Part shown: one piece after another, positions 32,385 through 45,664 of the stretch
Layout: the number at the start of each line of letters is the position of its first letter
How positions within the stretch are numbered: the first letter of the stretch is position 1
DNA from: Sphingomonas sp. JUb134
GTDB lineage: Bacteria > Pseudomonadota > Alphaproteobacteria > Sphingomonadales > Sphingomonadaceae
Length of the DNA stretch: 64,000 nucleotides
Direction of reading: 5' to 3'
NCBI RefSeq assembly: GCF_004341505.2
Contig: NZ_SLYP02000001.1
Location: forward strand, 338,501-402,500
Translations under genes and position numbers: made by a program
Notes under the pieces: generated by a model
Seen by the model: only the letters and a program-made list of their open reading frames with translations
What the model was told of the DNA's origin: nothing
The model's database searches: none

Positions 32385-32471
32385 CGTCATGCTGAACTTG
32401 TTTCAGCATCCACCGCGTCTTAGCAGCCTCGCAGGTGGAAAGATGGACCCTGAAACAAGTTCAGGGTGACG
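32385..32471. repeat. Sphingomonad extragenic inverted repeat (MLKQVQHD type)
   Basis: Two hairpins face each other: ATGCTGAA-CTTG-TTTCAGCAT (about 32389-32408) and ACCCTGAA-ACAAG-TTCAGGGT (about 32456-32468). Together they form a larger inverted repeat CGTCATGCTGAACTTG... / ...CAAGTTCAGGGTGACG with compensating changes in the stems. This element is scattered through sphingomonad genomes. It lies between the 5' end of DUF445 and the 3' end of the RND gene. Confidence 0.85.
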
Positions 32472-32518
32472 GCTCATGGGAAGGGCTTCGGCGCGTGCGC
32501 TCGAACAGCCCCCACCGA

Positions 32519-35500
32519 TCACTCGGCAGGAGCGGGCCCCTCCTGCCCCTTCCCCTGATAGCCGATGTGCCCGCCCGGCTGGTGATCGATGACCGGCTGG
32601 CCCGGCAACTCGTCACCCGGGCGATAGGTCAGCAGCCGCCGCGAAAGCCGCGGCCCGACCCAGCGTTCGACGCCCACCGCCAGGCTGAACGTCGCCGGCA
32701 CGATCAGCAGCGTGAGCATGGTCGACAGCACCAGTCCGCCGATCACCGTGATGCTCATCGGGGACCTAAACGACGCGTCGCCGGTCAGCGCCAGCGCCGT
32801 CGGCACCATGCCCGCCACCATCGCGACCGTCGTCATGACGATCGGCTGCGCGCGCTTGTGCCCGGCGTCGAGGATGGCGGCGGACTTGTCGACGCCCTTG
32901 GCCATCTCCTCCAACGCGAAGTCGATCAACAGGATCGAGTTCTTGGCGACGATGCCGAGCAGCATCAGCAAGCCGATGTAGACCGCCATGGAGACCGGAT
33001 GCCCGGTGACCCAAAGCGCCAGCAGCCCGCCCAGCGGCGCCAGCAGCAGCGAGCCGATGTTCACGAACGGCGGCATCAACCGCTTGTAGAGCAGCACCAG
33101 CACCGCCAGCAGCAGCAGCAGGCCCGAGATCACGGCGATGATGAAGTTCTGGATCATCTCCGTCTGCCACTTGGCCTGGCCGAGCGTCAGCTCGCGCACG
33201 CCGATCGGCAGGTTCTGCATGGTGGGCAGCGCATGGATTTGCTTCATGGCGTCGCTGTTGATGACGCCCGACGCCAGATCGGCCCCGACCACCAGCTGGC
33301 GCTGCTGGTCGACGCGCTCGATCTTGGTCGGGCCGGCGCCGAAGCCGATTTCCGCAACCACGCTGAGTGGCACCGATCCGCCGCTGCTGGTGGGCACGGG
33401 CAGGTTCTGGATCGTCGACAGCTGGGTACGCGAATCCTCTGACAGGGCGACCCGGATCGGGATCTGGCGGTCGGACAGCGAGAAGCGCGCGCTGTTCTGG
33501 TCGATGTCGCCCAGGGTCGCGATGCGGATCGCGTTGGAAAGCGCGCTGGTGGTGACACCCAGGCTGGCGGCCAGGTCGAGCCGCGGACGGATCACCAGTT
33601 CGGGCCGCTGCAGGTCGCCGCTGACGCGCGGGGCGACGATCGTCTTCAGCCCGGCCATCTCCTGGACCAGCTTGTTCGCCGTCTCGTTGAGCAGCACGGG
33701 ATCGTCGCCGCCCAGCACGATCGAGAGGTCACGGTTGTTCGACCCCCAGCCGAATTGCGAGCGGAACGCCACGCGCGCATCGGGAATGGCGCTCAGGCGC
33801 GGCGCCAGGCCGCGCTCGAACTCGGTGCTGGTCATCTCGCGATCCTCGGCGAGCTCCACGCTCACCCGGCCGCTCCCGACCATGGTGGTCGAATAGGCCG
33901 AGGTGACGATCGGCTGTGCGCGAAGGATTTCCTCCACGTGCTTCACCACGCGCGCGGTCTGCTCCAGCGTGGTGCCCGGCACCATCTCGATCATCGCGGT
34001 CGAACGGTCGCGGTCCTGCGGCGGCTGGAAGGTCGCCGGCAGGATCGAGAACATGAACAAGGTGCCGGCAAAGGCGGCGACGCTCGCCACCACCGCCGTC
34101 CAGCGGTGCTTCAGGGTCCAGCGCAGCGTCCGCATATAGACGCGCATCGCCCAGCCATCGCCCTTCTCCACATGGCCGTGGCCCTTGAGGAAATAGGCCG
34201 CGATCATTGGCGTGATCATACGCGCGACGCCCAGGCTCATCAGCACCGCGGCGACGACGGTCAGGCCGAAGTTCTTGAAGAACTGGCCGGCAATGCCCGG
34301 CATCAGGCCGACGGGCAGGAACACCGCGACGATCGCCATGGTGGTGGCGAGCACCGCCAGGCCGATCTCGTCGGCGGCGTCGATCGACGCCTGATAGGCG
34401 GTTTTGCCCATCCGCATGTGGCGGACGATGTTCTCGATCTCCACGATCGCGTCGTCCACCAGCACGCCCGCCACCAGGCTGAGCGCGAGCAGCGTCATCT
34501 GGTTGAGCGAGAAGCCCATCAGATCCATGAACCAGAAGGTCGGGATGGCGGACAAGGGGATCGCCAGCGCCGAGATCAGCGTCGCGCGCCAGTCCCACAG
34601 GAACAGGAACACGATCACCACCGCCAGCACGGCGCCCTCGATCATCGCGTGGATCGCGGATTCGTACTGGATCTCGGTATATTTCACGCTGTCCGACAGC
34701 AGCGCGAAGCGCACCTGCGGATTGCGCTCCTCCAGCGCCTTCAGGCGCTTTTCCGCCTCGTGGAAGACGGTGACGTCGGACGCGCCCTTGGCCCGCTTGA
34801 TGTCGAACGACAGCACGCGCCGGCCGTTGTAGGCGGCGGCTGAACGCTGCTCGGCATAGGCGTCGCGCACATTGGCGATGTCGGCCAGCCGCACGGTGCG
34901 GCCGTCGCCGAGCGCGATCTGCGTCTGCCCGAGTTCGTAGGCGGAGGCGGCGTTGCCCAGCACGCGCACCGACTGTTCCTGGCCGGCGATCTCGGCGCGG
35001 CCGCCGGCTGCGTTGATGTTCACCTGGCGCAGCGCCTGGTTCACTTGGCTGGCGGTGATCCCCATGCCCTGCAACTTAGCAGGATCCAGGATCACGCGGA
35101 TTTCGCGGTCGACGCCGCCCACCCGCTCCACCGTGGACATGCCGTCGATCGACAGCAGTTCCTTGGCGACCGTGTTGTCCACGTACCAGCTGAGCTGTTC
35201 CTCGGTCATGTCGCTGGCGATGGCGGTCCAGCTGGCGAGGTCCTCGTCGGTGGTGTTGGCGCGGTAGATCTGCGGCTCGAGAATGCCTTCGGGCAGTTCG
35301 CTGCGGATTTGGTTCACCGCCTCGCGCACGTCCGTGACCGCGCGATCGATCGGTGTGCCGATGTCGAGCTGGACGACCGTGGTGGTGTTGCCTTCGCTGA
35401 CTTCCGAATTGATCTCGTCGATGCCCTGAATGCTGCGCACCGCCGCCTCGACCCGCTGGGTGATCTGCGTCTCCAGCTCGGTGGGCGCGGCCCCCGGCTG

Positions 35501-35659
35501 GTTGATGACGACGATCACCACCGGGAATTCAATGTCCGGGTCCTGGTTGACGTCCATCCGCATGAAGCTGACCAGGCCCGCGATCGTCAGCGCAATGAAC
35601 AGCACCAGCGGCGGGATGGGGTTGCGGATCGACCAGGCGGAGATGTTGCGGAAGCCCAT
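32519..35659 (-). CDS. RND efflux transporter, inner-membrane permease
   Basis: 1046 residues, the full length of the HAE1/AcrB class. It starts [17 protein letters not shown] and has the [17 protein letters not shown] porter motif, two large periplasmic domains and twelve membrane segments. The proton-relay pair is in [20 protein letters not shown] in segment 4. Other marks are [31 protein letters not shown] and a C-terminal half with [21 protein letters not shown]. It pumps drugs or other lipophilic compounds out by proton antiport as a trimer. It begins 4 bases after the adaptor stop, in a two-gene operon; no TolC-type outer-membrane gene is in the window, so that part must come from elsewhere. 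Confidence 0.93.
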   Translation of the reverse strand: MGFRNISAWSIRNPIPPLVLFIALTIAGLVSFMRMDVNQDPDIEFPVVIVVINQPGAAPTELETQITQRVEAAVRSIQGIDEINSEVSEGNTTTVVQLDIGTPIDRAVTDVREAVNQIRSELPEGILEPQIYRANTTDEDLASWTAIASDMTEEQLSWYVDNTVAKELLSIDGMSTVERVGGVDREIRVILDPAKLQGMGITASQVNQALRQVNINAAGGRAEIAGQEQSVRVLGNAASAYELGQTQIALGDGRTVRLADIANVRDAYAEQRSAAAYNGRRVLSFDIKRAKGASDVTVFHEAEKRLKALEERNPQVRFALLSDSVKYTEIQYESAIHAMIEGAVLAVVIVFLFLWDWRATLISALAIPLSAIPTFWFMDLMGFSLNQMTLLALSLVAGVLVDDAIVEIENIVRHMRMGKTAYQASIDAADEIGLAVLATTMAIVAVFLPVGLMPGIAGQFFKNFGLTVVAAVLMSLGVARMITPMIAAYFLKGHGHVEKGDGWAMRVYMRTLRWTLKHRWTAVVASVAAFAGTLFMFSILPATFQPPQDRDRSTAMIEMVPGTTLEQTARVVKHVEEILRAQPIVTSAYSTTMVGSGRVSVELAEDREMTSTEFERGLAPRLSAIPDARVAFRSQFGWGSNNRDLSIVLGGDDPVLLNETANKLVQEMAGLKTIVAPRVSGDLQRPELVIRPRLDLAASLGVTTSALSNAIRIATLGDIDQNSARFSLSDRQIPIRVALSEDSRTQLSTIQNLPVPTSSGGSVPLSVVAEIGFGAGPTKIERVDQQRQLVVGADLASGVINSDAMKQIHALPTMQNLPIGVRELTLGQAKWQTEMIQNFIIAVISGLLLLLAVLVLLYKRLMPPFVNIGSLLLAPLGGLLALWVTGHPVSMAVYIGLLMLLGIVAKNSILLIDFALEEMAKGVDKSAAILDAGHKRAQPIVMTTVAMVAGMVPTALALTGDASFRSPMSITVIGGLVLSTMLTLLIVPATFSLAVGVERWVGPRLSRRLLTYRPGDELPGQPVIDHQPGGHIGYQGKGQEGPAPAE

Positions 35660-35663
35660 GGCG

Positions 35664-36857
35664 TTAGCGTCCCGTCTTGCGCAGTGCCGGATTGACCTTC
35701 TGCCCGGGGTTCAGAAAAGCGCCCGCGCTCACCACCACCCGCTCGGTGCCGTTGAGCCCGTCGGCGACGGCAACGCCCGCGTCCGACACTTCGCCGACGG
35801 TCACCGCGCGCCGCTGCGCCTGATTCTTGTCGTCGAGAACATACACGTAATTGCCCTTGCCGTCGCTCAATACCGCCGACTCGGGAAGCAGCGGTGCGGC
35901 GCGGGCGCCCGACAGGATGCGCGCGGTGGCGAAGCCGCCGGGCCGCAACGCGGGGTCGTAGGACAGCGCGATGCGCACCGTGCCCTGGCGCCGATCGGGA
36001 TCGATCACGGGCGAGACCTGCCACACCTCGCCGCGGAAGGTCCTGGTGGTGCCGACCGGCGTCACCTCGGCCGGAACGCCCACGGTCATGCGGGCGATGT
36101 CCGCCTCGGAAAGCTGGGCCCGCATCTCCATCTGTCCGCCCATCGCCATGCGGAACAGCGTGCCGCTGCCCGAGGAGACGATCTGTCCCGGCTCGACGGT
36201 GCGGGTCAGCACCAGTCCGGCCGCAGGCGCGCGAATGTCGAGCCGGCGGTTGCGCGCCTGGGTCTCGGCAAACTGCGCTTCGGCGACGCGGACCCGTGCT
36301 TGGGCAGCGTCGCGAGTCGCGGTCTTGCGGTCGATGTCGGCCTTGGAGACGAAACCGCGGCCGAGCAGCTGCTGCGAGCGATCCAGCTCGGTCTGGGCGA
36401 TGCGCGCGTCAGCCCGCGCGACCCGCACCTGAGCCGCCAGCGATTCGGCCGTCTGCGCCTGGACCGAACGATCCACCGTTGCGAGGACCTGCCCTTCGCG
36501 CACCCAGCTGCCGGGCTCGACCAGCACGCGCGTGACTTCGCCGCCCTCGCCGGCGACGCCGATCGGCATCTCGCGACGTGCGGCAAGCGAACCGGTTCCG
36601 GTGACGACCGTCTGGATCGATTCCCGCCCGGGCACCATCACACTGACGGTCGGCACCTGCGAATCGCTCGTCGGCGGCGCACCGGCCGCGGCTGCGCCCT
36701 CCTCCTCGCCGCGACCGAACGCGAACCAGCCGACCAGCACAAGCAGCAGCAGGATTGCGGCAGCGATGATCCATTTGCGGCGGCGGCGCACCGGCGCCTC
36801 CGGCCCGCTCAGCTGAGGGCGATCCTCCCCATCGATCGCCTTCGCCTCATACTCCAT
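35664..36857 (-). CDS. RND efflux periplasmic adaptor (membrane fusion protein)
   Basis: 397 residues. A basic cytoplasmic start (VRRRRKW) leads to one membrane anchor (IIAAAILLLLVLVGWFAFG), not a lipobox. Then come a biotinyl-lipoyl half (VLVEPGSWVREGQVLATVD), an alpha-hairpin (SLAAQVRVARADARIAQTELDRSQQLLGRG), the second lipoyl half (IRAPAAGLVLTRTVEPGQIV) and beta-barrel and membrane-proximal domains ending NPGQKVNPALR. It connects the permease to an outer-membrane channel. GGGGGAG precedes the ATG. A 6-bp dyad, a possible operator, lies 31 bases upstream. Confidence 0.92.
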   Translation of the reverse strand: MEYEAKAIDGEDRPQLSGPEAPVRRRRKWIIAAAILLLLVLVGWFAFGRGEEEGAAAAGAPPTSDSQVPTVSVMVPGRESIQTVVTGTGSLAARREMPIGVAGEGGEVTRVLVEPGSWVREGQVLATVDRSVQAQTAESLAAQVRVARADARIAQTELDRSQQLLGRGFVSKADIDRKTATRDAAQARVRVAEAQFAETQARNRRLDIRAPAAGLVLTRTVEPGQIVSSGSGTLFRMAMGGQMEMRAQLSEADIARMTVGVPAEVTPVGTTRTFRGEVWQVSPVIDPDRRQGTVRIALSYDPALRPGGFATARILSGARAAPLLPESAVLSDGKGNYVYVLDDKNQAQRRAVTVGEVSDAGVAVADGLNGTERVVVSAGAFLNPGQKVNPALRKTGR

Positions 36858-36887
36858 CTACGCCCACTCCCCCGACCGGCTGTCTGC

Positions 36888-36906
36888 ATTACTGTGTTAT
36901 AGTAAT
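36888..36906. promoter_or_regulatory. Possible operator ATTACT-N7-AGTAAT before the RND operon
   Basis: A perfect 6-bp inverted repeat with 7-base spacer in the AT-rich stretch upstream of the adaptor gene. RND operons are often repressed by TetR- or MarR-type proteins binding such dyads, but no repressor gene is adjacent. It overlaps the likely -10 region (TATAACAC on the minus strand). Confidence 0.4.
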
Positions 36907-37065
36907 AGGGCACCCACCTCAAGGGCATCCGGTCGCCGGGGATTGCCCGCTGGCACGGCCGCTCGCAAGTGAAACCGGCGTTCAGCTTGCGTTGTCGTGC
37001 GAAGAGGCAGGAGAAGACCACCACCGGGGCGCCGCCCCCCAAAGTTCTTGTGGAGAAAAACCTCG

Positions 37066-37794
37066 ATGCGCAGCCTTCCTGTTCTCGCCGCCGCTCTGGC
37101 CACGGGCATTGCCGGGATCGCGGTGCCGGCCGCCGCACAGCAGGTCGCCCCTGCGCCGGTGTTGCTCGATGCCACGCTGCTGGACGTGGTCGCCCAGGGG
37201 AAGGCGACGCGCGTCCCCGACGTGGCGACGTTGCGGGCGGGTGTCGTGACCCAGGCCGCGACCGCTGCGGCCGCCCTTCAGGAAAATTCCACCCGCATGA
37301 ACCGCGTCGTGGCCGCCCTCCGCAAGGCCGGCGTCGCCCCGCGTGACATCCAGACCGCCCAGATCGGGCTCCAGCCGCAGTATCGCTATGCGGAGAACGT
37401 GCCGCCGGTAATCACGGGCTATCAGGCATCCAATCAGGTGTCGGTGCGGTTCCGGGACATTGCGAAGAGCGGCGCCATCCTCGACGCGCTGGTGGCCGAG
37501 GGCGCCAACCAGATCCAGGGACCCGATCTCTCGGTCGACGCCGCCGACCAGGCGCTCGACGAGGCACGGGCGGATGCCATCGCCAAGGCGCGCGCGCGCG
37601 CCGAACTCTATGCCAAAGCCGCGGGGCTGCGCGTCGACCGCATCCTGACCATCGCGGAAGGCGATGTGCCCTCCGCGCCGCCGCCGGTGATGGTCCAGGC
37701 TCGCATGGCGTCCGTGGCTGCCGATTCGACGCCGATGGCCGCCGGCGAGCAGGACATCACCGCAACCGTGACGGTCCGCTTCCTGCTCCGCTGA
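37066..37794 (+). CDS. SIMPL-domain (DUF541) exported protein
   Basis: 242 residues from ATG 37066, with GGAGA about 10 bases upstream; the open frame begins at 36997, but only this start gives the signal peptide RSLPVLAAALATGIAGIAVPAAAQ. The SIMPL domain fills the rest: GKATRVPDVATLRAGVVTQA, TRMNRVVAALRKAGVAPRDIQTAQIGLQPQY, QASNQVSVRFRDIAKSGAILDALVAEGANQI and ARADAIAKARARAELYAKAAGLRV. Relatives (BP26, YggE) form oligomeric periplasmic rings linked to oxidative stress; the exact role is unknown. It stands alone and is followed by a terminator. Confidence 0.9.
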   Translation: MRSLPVLAAALATGIAGIAVPAAAQQVAPAPVLLDATLLDVVAQGKATRVPDVATLRAGVVTQAATAAAALQENSTRMNRVVAALRKAGVAPRDIQTAQIGLQPQYRYAENVPPVITGYQASNQVSVRFRDIAKSGAILDALVAEGANQIQGPDLSVDAADQALDEARADAIAKARARAELYAKAAGLRVDRILTIAEGDVPSAPPPVMVQARMASVAADSTPMAAGEQDITATVTVRFLLR

Positions 37795-37816
37795 TCGCCT
37801 GCGCGGCACATAGAAG

Positions 37817-37850
37817 AAGGGCCGCCCCGGAAGGGACGGCCCTTTTCTTT
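37817..37850 (+). terminator. Rho-independent terminator of the SIMPL gene
   Basis: AAGGGCCG-C-CCC / GGG-A-CGGCCCTT with a GGAA loop and one internal mismatch, followed by TTCTTT. The convergent GlsB-like gene ends at 37873, so the hairpin may serve both strands. Confidence 0.85.
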
Positions 37851-37872
37851 GGATCCGGAGATCGTCGCTGTT

Positions 37873-38124
37873 TTAGCGAACGGTTCCGCGACGGACCAGG
37901 TTCACGATCGCCAGCAGGATGATCGCGCCGACGAGCGAGGTGATGAACGACGTCACCGTGATACCGTCGTTGATGTTCGCGCCGAAGATCAGCGACGCAA
38001 TGAACGCGCCGATGATGCCGACCACCACGTTCAGAATGATTCCCTGCTGTGCGTCAGTCCGCATGACCATGCTGGCCAGCCAACCCACGACACCGCCAAC
38101 GATAAGCCAAATAATGACGCCCAT
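37873..38124 (-). CDS. GlsB/YeaQ/YmgE family stress-response membrane protein
   Basis: 83 residues with three hydrophobic segments. Gly-rich family motifs are IIWLIVGGVVGWLASMVM, GIILNVVVGIIGAFIASLIFG and SLVGAIILLAIVNLVRRG. The start at 38124 has GGAGGGA about 9 bases upstream; the frame is open 28 codons further, but those codons are not protein-like. Members are small inner-membrane proteins induced by envelope or general stress; the mechanism is unknown. A GGAAC element lies upstream. Confidence 0.9.
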   Translation of the reverse strand: MGVIIWLIVGGVVGWLASMVMRTDAQQGIILNVVVGIIGAFIASLIFGANINDGITVTSFITSLVGAIILLAIVNLVRRGTVR

Positions 38125-38172
38125 TGTACTCGTCCCTCCGTTTCGACCGCCTGTCGGGTCTGTTGAAGCTAG

Positions 38173-38197
38173 GACTCGCAAGCCGGCGGAAGGTTCC
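38173..38197 (-). promoter_or_regulatory. Possible EcfG-type (general stress) promoter
   Basis: On the minus strand GGAAC (38197-38193) is followed after 17 bases by GTC (38175-38173), close to the alphaproteobacterial EcfG consensus GGAAC-N16/17-cGTT. It lies about 50 bases upstream of the GlsB-like start. The -10 is imperfect. Confidence 0.3.
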
Positions 38198-38244
38198 GGC
38201 GCCGTCACGAATATTGGCGGTCGTGTGGCGCCGGCGGTGGCAGT

Positions 38245-39018
38245 CTAGAACAGGGTCCAGAGCGGATTGGCGGGGTCGGCCAGCAACTTGATCGTCAACG
38301 CCGCGGACATGAGCACCAGCAGCGGGCGGATGCCGCTGCCGCCGAAGCGGATCGCCAGGCGGGCGCCCAGCTGGTTGCCCGCGACGTTCGCCGCCGCCAT
38401 CACCGCCCCCAGCTGCCACAGCACATGGCCCCCGGCCACCATCGCGATCAGGGCGGCGACGTTCGTCGACAGGTTGAGCAGCTTGGTGTTGGCGATCGCG
38501 CGCACCAGCCCCAGGCCGCCCAATGCCACCAGCGCCAGCGTCAGGAAGGATCCGGTGCCGGGACCGAAGAAGCCGTCGTAGAAGCCGATTCCTGCGACGA
38601 TCAGGGTGATGCCCGCTCTGCCCATCCGCGCGTGGCGATCCACCTGGCTCATGGGTGGCGCGAGCAGGAAATAGAGGCCCATCGCGATCAACAGCACCGG
38701 CATGAACGCAGCGAGGAACGCGGAGCTGATGTGCTGCACGGCGGTCGCGCCCAGTGCCGATCCGGCAAAGGCGGCGGCGGCCGGCACCGCGAACTGGCGC
38801 AGGTCGACATGGCCCGCCCGCCAGAAGGTGTGGAAGGCGGACGCGGTGCCGATCGTGCTTTGCAGCTTGTTGGTGGCAAGCGCCGCCACCGGTGGCACCC
38901 CGGCCGCCATCATCGCCGGCAGCGTCAGCAACCCGCCCCCGCCCGCCAGCGCGTCGATGGTGCCGGCAAGGAAGGCGATGGCGGCGAGGAAGGCAAGCGT
39001 TTCGGCGGCGAACTCCAT
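38245..39018 (-). CDS. TSUP (TauE/SafE) family membrane transporter
   Basis: 257 residues, about eight membrane segments. The family repeat is seen twice: FLAGTIDALAGGGGLLTLPAMM near the N-terminus and GFYDGFFGPGTGSFLTLALVAL in the second half, with the NKLQSTIGTASAF motif after the first. TSUP proteins export or import sulphur-containing or organic anions such as sulphite and sulphoacetate. The substrate is not evident. The following gap (39019-39226) has no gene, only a degenerate repeat with CCAGGGC / GCCCTGG arms. Confidence 0.88.
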   Translation of the reverse strand: MEFAAETLAFLAAIAFLAGTIDALAGGGGLLTLPAMMAAGVPPVAALATNKLQSTIGTASAFHTFWRAGHVDLRQFAVPAAAAFAGSALGATAVQHISSAFLAAFMPVLLIAMGLYFLLAPPMSQVDRHARMGRAGITLIVAGIGFYDGFFGPGTGSFLTLALVALGGLGLVRAIANTKLLNLSTNVAALIAMVAGGHVLWQLGAVMAAANVAGNQLGARLAIRFGGSGIRPLLVLMSAALTIKLLADPANPLWTLF

Positions 39019-39226
39019 ACGCCGCGCTTAGGCGCAGGTGGCGGTGGAGGCCAGCGGGTCCGGCCTTCACCAGACCTTCGCGAAACGCACGCTGGCCCGG
39101 AGCAATGGACGTATGCCCCCGCCGGCAGGGATCCAGGGCCCAGCAGAGCACCGGCGATAGCGCCAGAGCCCTGGGGCCTTTTCGGGAGTACGGCAGGTGT
39201 TGCGGGCGCCTTTCGGATCGCGCACC

Positions 39227-42582
<3,356 letters not shown>

Positions 42583-42586
<4 letters not shown>

Positions 42587-44838
42587 GCGAACATGCCCTG
42601 GAGCCACCAGCTGAGGTCGCCCGTCTCCCCACGCAAGCCATCGCCGCTACGGTACAGCCAGAAGCGATGGCCGTGCTCGTCCTCCACCCGGAAATAGTCG
42701 CGCACCGCATCGCGCTCGGCCGGGCGGCGCCACCATTCGCCCGCGATCCGTTCCGGTCCGTCGGCATGCACCACCACATGGGGCACCCCGCGCCAGGTGA
42801 AGCGCCGCGGCGGCTGGTCGGGCAATTCGGCCATGACATGATCGAGCCGCTCGGGCCGGCGCAGCACGCGCACCGGACGCGGCCAGCGCAGGTGCCAGGG
42901 GTGGTCGGCCTCGCGACCGTCGAGCCGGCGGACGTCGTCCTCGCGCAGCTGCGCCGCGGGTGTATCGGTGGGGTCGAGCGGCGCCACCCGCGTGGATGCG
43001 CGTTCGGGCACATCGCTTTCCACCGGGACCACCCGCCACATGCGCTGCGCGCCGATGCGGTTGACGATCTGGTCGACCAGCGGCCCCAGGTCCGGCGGCG
43101 TGTCCTCGACCAGCGCGGCACCCAGCGTCTCCGCGCCCAGCGGCTCGGCGCGGCGCACGTGCAACGCCATGGCGTCGATGCCATAGCCGGGCTCCACCGT
43201 CTCGATCCGCCGCCCCAGCAGTCGCAACAAATGCTCGGAGTCGCGGCTGGCACGCGCGAGCCCGATGCGCAGCCGCTGCGGCACGCCGTCGACGCGATCG
43301 AGCACCAGTTCCACCTGGCGTGCGCCCAGCCCGGCTTTCCGCAACACCGCCACCAGCCGGGGCACCAGTTCGCCCAGCCAGTGCGCGATCGCCTCTGCGG
43401 TGGCGATCGGCTCGGCGAAGCGCTGGCGGACCTGAACGCGCTCCGGCGGCACCACCGGATCGAGCGGTTCGGCACGCGCCCCCAGCGCCTGGTCCAGCCG
43501 GGCGAGCACCGCATCGCCGAACCGCCGGGCCAGCTGCCCGCGAGGGAGCGCCCGCAGCTGGCCGATCGTCGTCACGCCCAGTCGGGCGAGCAGCTCGATC
43601 GCGCTTTCCGGAAGCCGCAACAGCCCGACCGGCAGCGGGTCCAGCGCCTCGGCTTGGGCACCGGGCGGGCAGATCCGCACCACTGCCCCACCCTGCCGGG
43701 CCAGCGCCCAGGCGGCACCGGCCGTATCGGCAATGCCGACGCAGGCGTTGACGCCATGCCGCGCGAGCAGGCGCACCAGCCGCAGTGCCATGCGCACCTC
43801 GCCGCCATGCAGGTGCGCGACCCCGGTGAGGTCGAGCAGCAGCCCGTTGGGATCGGACAGGTCGACCACCGGCGTCCAGCGGCGCGCGAGCAGCATCGCC
43901 AGCCGGCGCAGATCGGCCCGGTCGCCCGCCGGATCGGCATCGCGCACCTGAAGTTCGGGCACCTGCGCGCGTGCCTGGGTGAGCGCCATGCCCGGCCGCA
44001 GCCCCAGCGCCTGCGCCGCCGGAGACGCCGCCGCGATCGCCACGCGTCCTCCCTGGCGGGCAACGGTGACCAGCGCTACCACATCCCGCACCGGGGCGAG
44101 TCTACCGGGCACTTCCTCCACGCACACCCGCGCGACCAAGTCGCCGAGCGTGCGTCCGGTCTGGAAGAATCGGCCCGCGGCGGCATAGCCCGCGATCGGC
44201 TCGCGGCCGTGCGCGTCCGGGTGCGGCCCCTCGCCCGGATATTGCACTGCCGGCATCGCCGCCATCTGCGCCAGCGTCGGCCGGTCCGATCGGGGGAACG
44301 CCTGCGGCTGGGCGAGTGCGTGATGGCTGCACCCGCCCTCGTCCGGCGGCATCGCTTTGAACGGATGGTCCATCACCTCCGACCGCCGGCTGAGCTCGCG
44401 GAACGGCGGCTGCTGGTGCAACGGCAGCGCCGCGATCGCGCGGTCGACCGCCTCGGCATCTGCGGCCCAGGCGGCGGATGCGGGCGAAGCATCGAGCGGA
44501 CGGCCCTGGCGGTGGACGTCCTTGAACGGCCCCTCTGCCTTGAAAGGATGGTCGGCGGCCACGCTGGTGCGGCCCAGCTCCCGCTGCGGCGGGCGCTGGT
44601 GCGTGGGCAGCTGCTCGATCGCAGCCTCCACCTCGGCCCGTGCCCAGCGCGCACCGGGGCGCCAGCCGCCCTCTTTGGGCACCGAGCACTGGCTGGCGCG
44701 TTCGGCCTCGGCCACGCGGCCGATCGCAGCGAAGGCGGAGCCCGAGCGTCCCGCTTCAGGCGGCGCGACGGTTCGCTCTGCCTGCCGCAGCCGGTCGATC
44801 GGCCAGTCGGGCAGGAAGAGCGCAGCGACCCGTTTCAT
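42583..44838 (-). CDS. imuB: ImuB, inactive Y-family polymerase subunit with a large N-terminal insertion
   Basis: 751 residues, about 200 more than the usual 500-550. Residues 1-27 are the normal start (RVAALFLPDWPIDRLRQA). Normal ImuB sequence resumes at about 250 with DVVALVTVARQGGRVAIAAASPAAQALGLRPGMALTQARA, then LLDLTGVAHLHGG, LARLGVTTIGQLRALP and the little-finger and C-terminal domains. In between lies an insertion containing two imperfect repeats (about 68-103 and 128-164) that share LP-H-PP-REL-----DHPFKA. The ending LSWWLQGMFA may be the clamp-interaction and tail region. ImuB links the beta clamp, ImuA and DnaE2. Its start lies within imuA (83-nt overlap) and its stop overlaps dnaE2. 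Confidence 0.88.
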
Positions 44839-45508
44839 CGCATGCCTCCACGGTCCAGTCGCGGGGCTCGCCCCCCTTTTGGCGGACGAGCGAGAGTTTC
44901 CAGCGGGCGCGGCCGACGCCGGCCACCGGCAGCGGCGTGGAGGGGGCCGACGCCACCCGCCAGCGCGTCGCTGCGGCCGAGGGCACCGCCAGCGGATCGG
45001 CGCCTGCGCGCCCATGCCGGCGCAGCAGCAGCGCGATGGTGCGCCCGCCCTCCGCCGCCAGCTGCAACCGGCGGGTGGCGGTCATGGGCACGCGCTTGGC
45101 CTCGCCGATCACGGCGCCCAGCCCCCGGTGGCGCAGCCCCTCCTCCATTAGCTGGAGCAGCTCGGCATCGTCGGCAGCCTCGGCATAGAGCACCCGGTGC
45201 GGCCCAAGCCCCACCTGCGCGAGCCCCGGCGCGAACAGGTCGCGGCGGCGCACCACCCACAGCACGGGCCCCCAGGCGCGCGCGGCGATTCCGGCCAGGA
45301 ACAGCGTCGCCGCGCAATCGTCGGCCATGTCCGGCCCGGCACCTGCCACCTCGTGCAACGCATCGAGCGCGAGCCCCCCTCCGGCCAGCATCTCGTCGAG
45401 CGCCGGCACGCCGAACGGCAGCACCTCGCGCCGGCGATAGCGGCCGCATTCGATGGCGCGCAGCTGCGCGCGCAAGGCGTCCAGGACAGGGGCTTGAGCT
45501 TGGGTCAC
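44756..45508 (-). CDS. imuA: ImuA, RecA-like SOS mutagenesis accessory protein
   Basis: 250 residues from a GTG start at 45508. It matches the ImuA/SulA-like family: RREVLPFGVPALDEMLAGGGLALDALHEVAG near the N-terminus, then ADDCAATLFLAGIAARAWGPVLWVVRRRDLFAPGLAQVGLGPHRVLYAEA. The usual Walker A loop is degenerate, as in other ImuA proteins. The C-terminus is ARWKLSLVRQKGGEPRDWTVEACDETGR. It regulates the mutasome with ImuB and DnaE2. A LexA box lies 34 bases upstream of the start codon, so the three-gene operon should be DNA-damage induced. Confidence 0.9.
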   Translation of the reverse strand: MTQAQAPVLDALRAQLRAIECGRYRRREVLPFGVPALDEMLAGGGLALDALHEVAGAGPDMADDCAATLFLAGIAARAWGPVLWVVRRRDLFAPGLAQVGLGPHRVLYAEAADDAELLQLMEEGLRHRGLGAVIGEAKRVPMTATRRLQLAAEGGRTIALLLRRHGRAGADPLAVPSAAATRWRVASAPSTPLPVAGVGRARWKLSLVRQKGGEPRDWTVEACDETGRCALPARLADRPAAAGRANRRAA

Positions 45509-45541
45509 GACAACAGCTAGGACTCACGAGGGACTCGACAT

Positions 45542-45556
45542 GTTCCTATTCTGTTC
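45542..45556 (-). promoter_or_regulatory. LexA box (GTTC-N7-GTTC)
   Basis: GTTC (45542-45545), CTATTCT, GTTC (45553-45556): an exact match to the alphaproteobacterial SOS operator GTTC-N7-GTTC, which reads GAAC-N7-GAAC on the imuA strand. It is the only such site noticed beside a DNA-repair gene here. It is 109 bases from the divergent peptidase gene and probably acts on imuA. Confidence 0.9.
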
Positions 45557-45664
45557 TAATGCCCTCCCGAGTCAACCGCCGATCGCACGACCCTTGCGCG
45601 GGCGCCGGCTTGCCATTCCTTTCCCGATGCTTAGGCTCGCCTGCGACCCTTATCGGAGCCCCTG

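Noticed and set aside
32270..32409. N-terminal extension MLKQVQHDD... of the DUF445 frame
   Set aside because: It is the translation of an extragenic repeat; the real start at 32268 begins the family homology.
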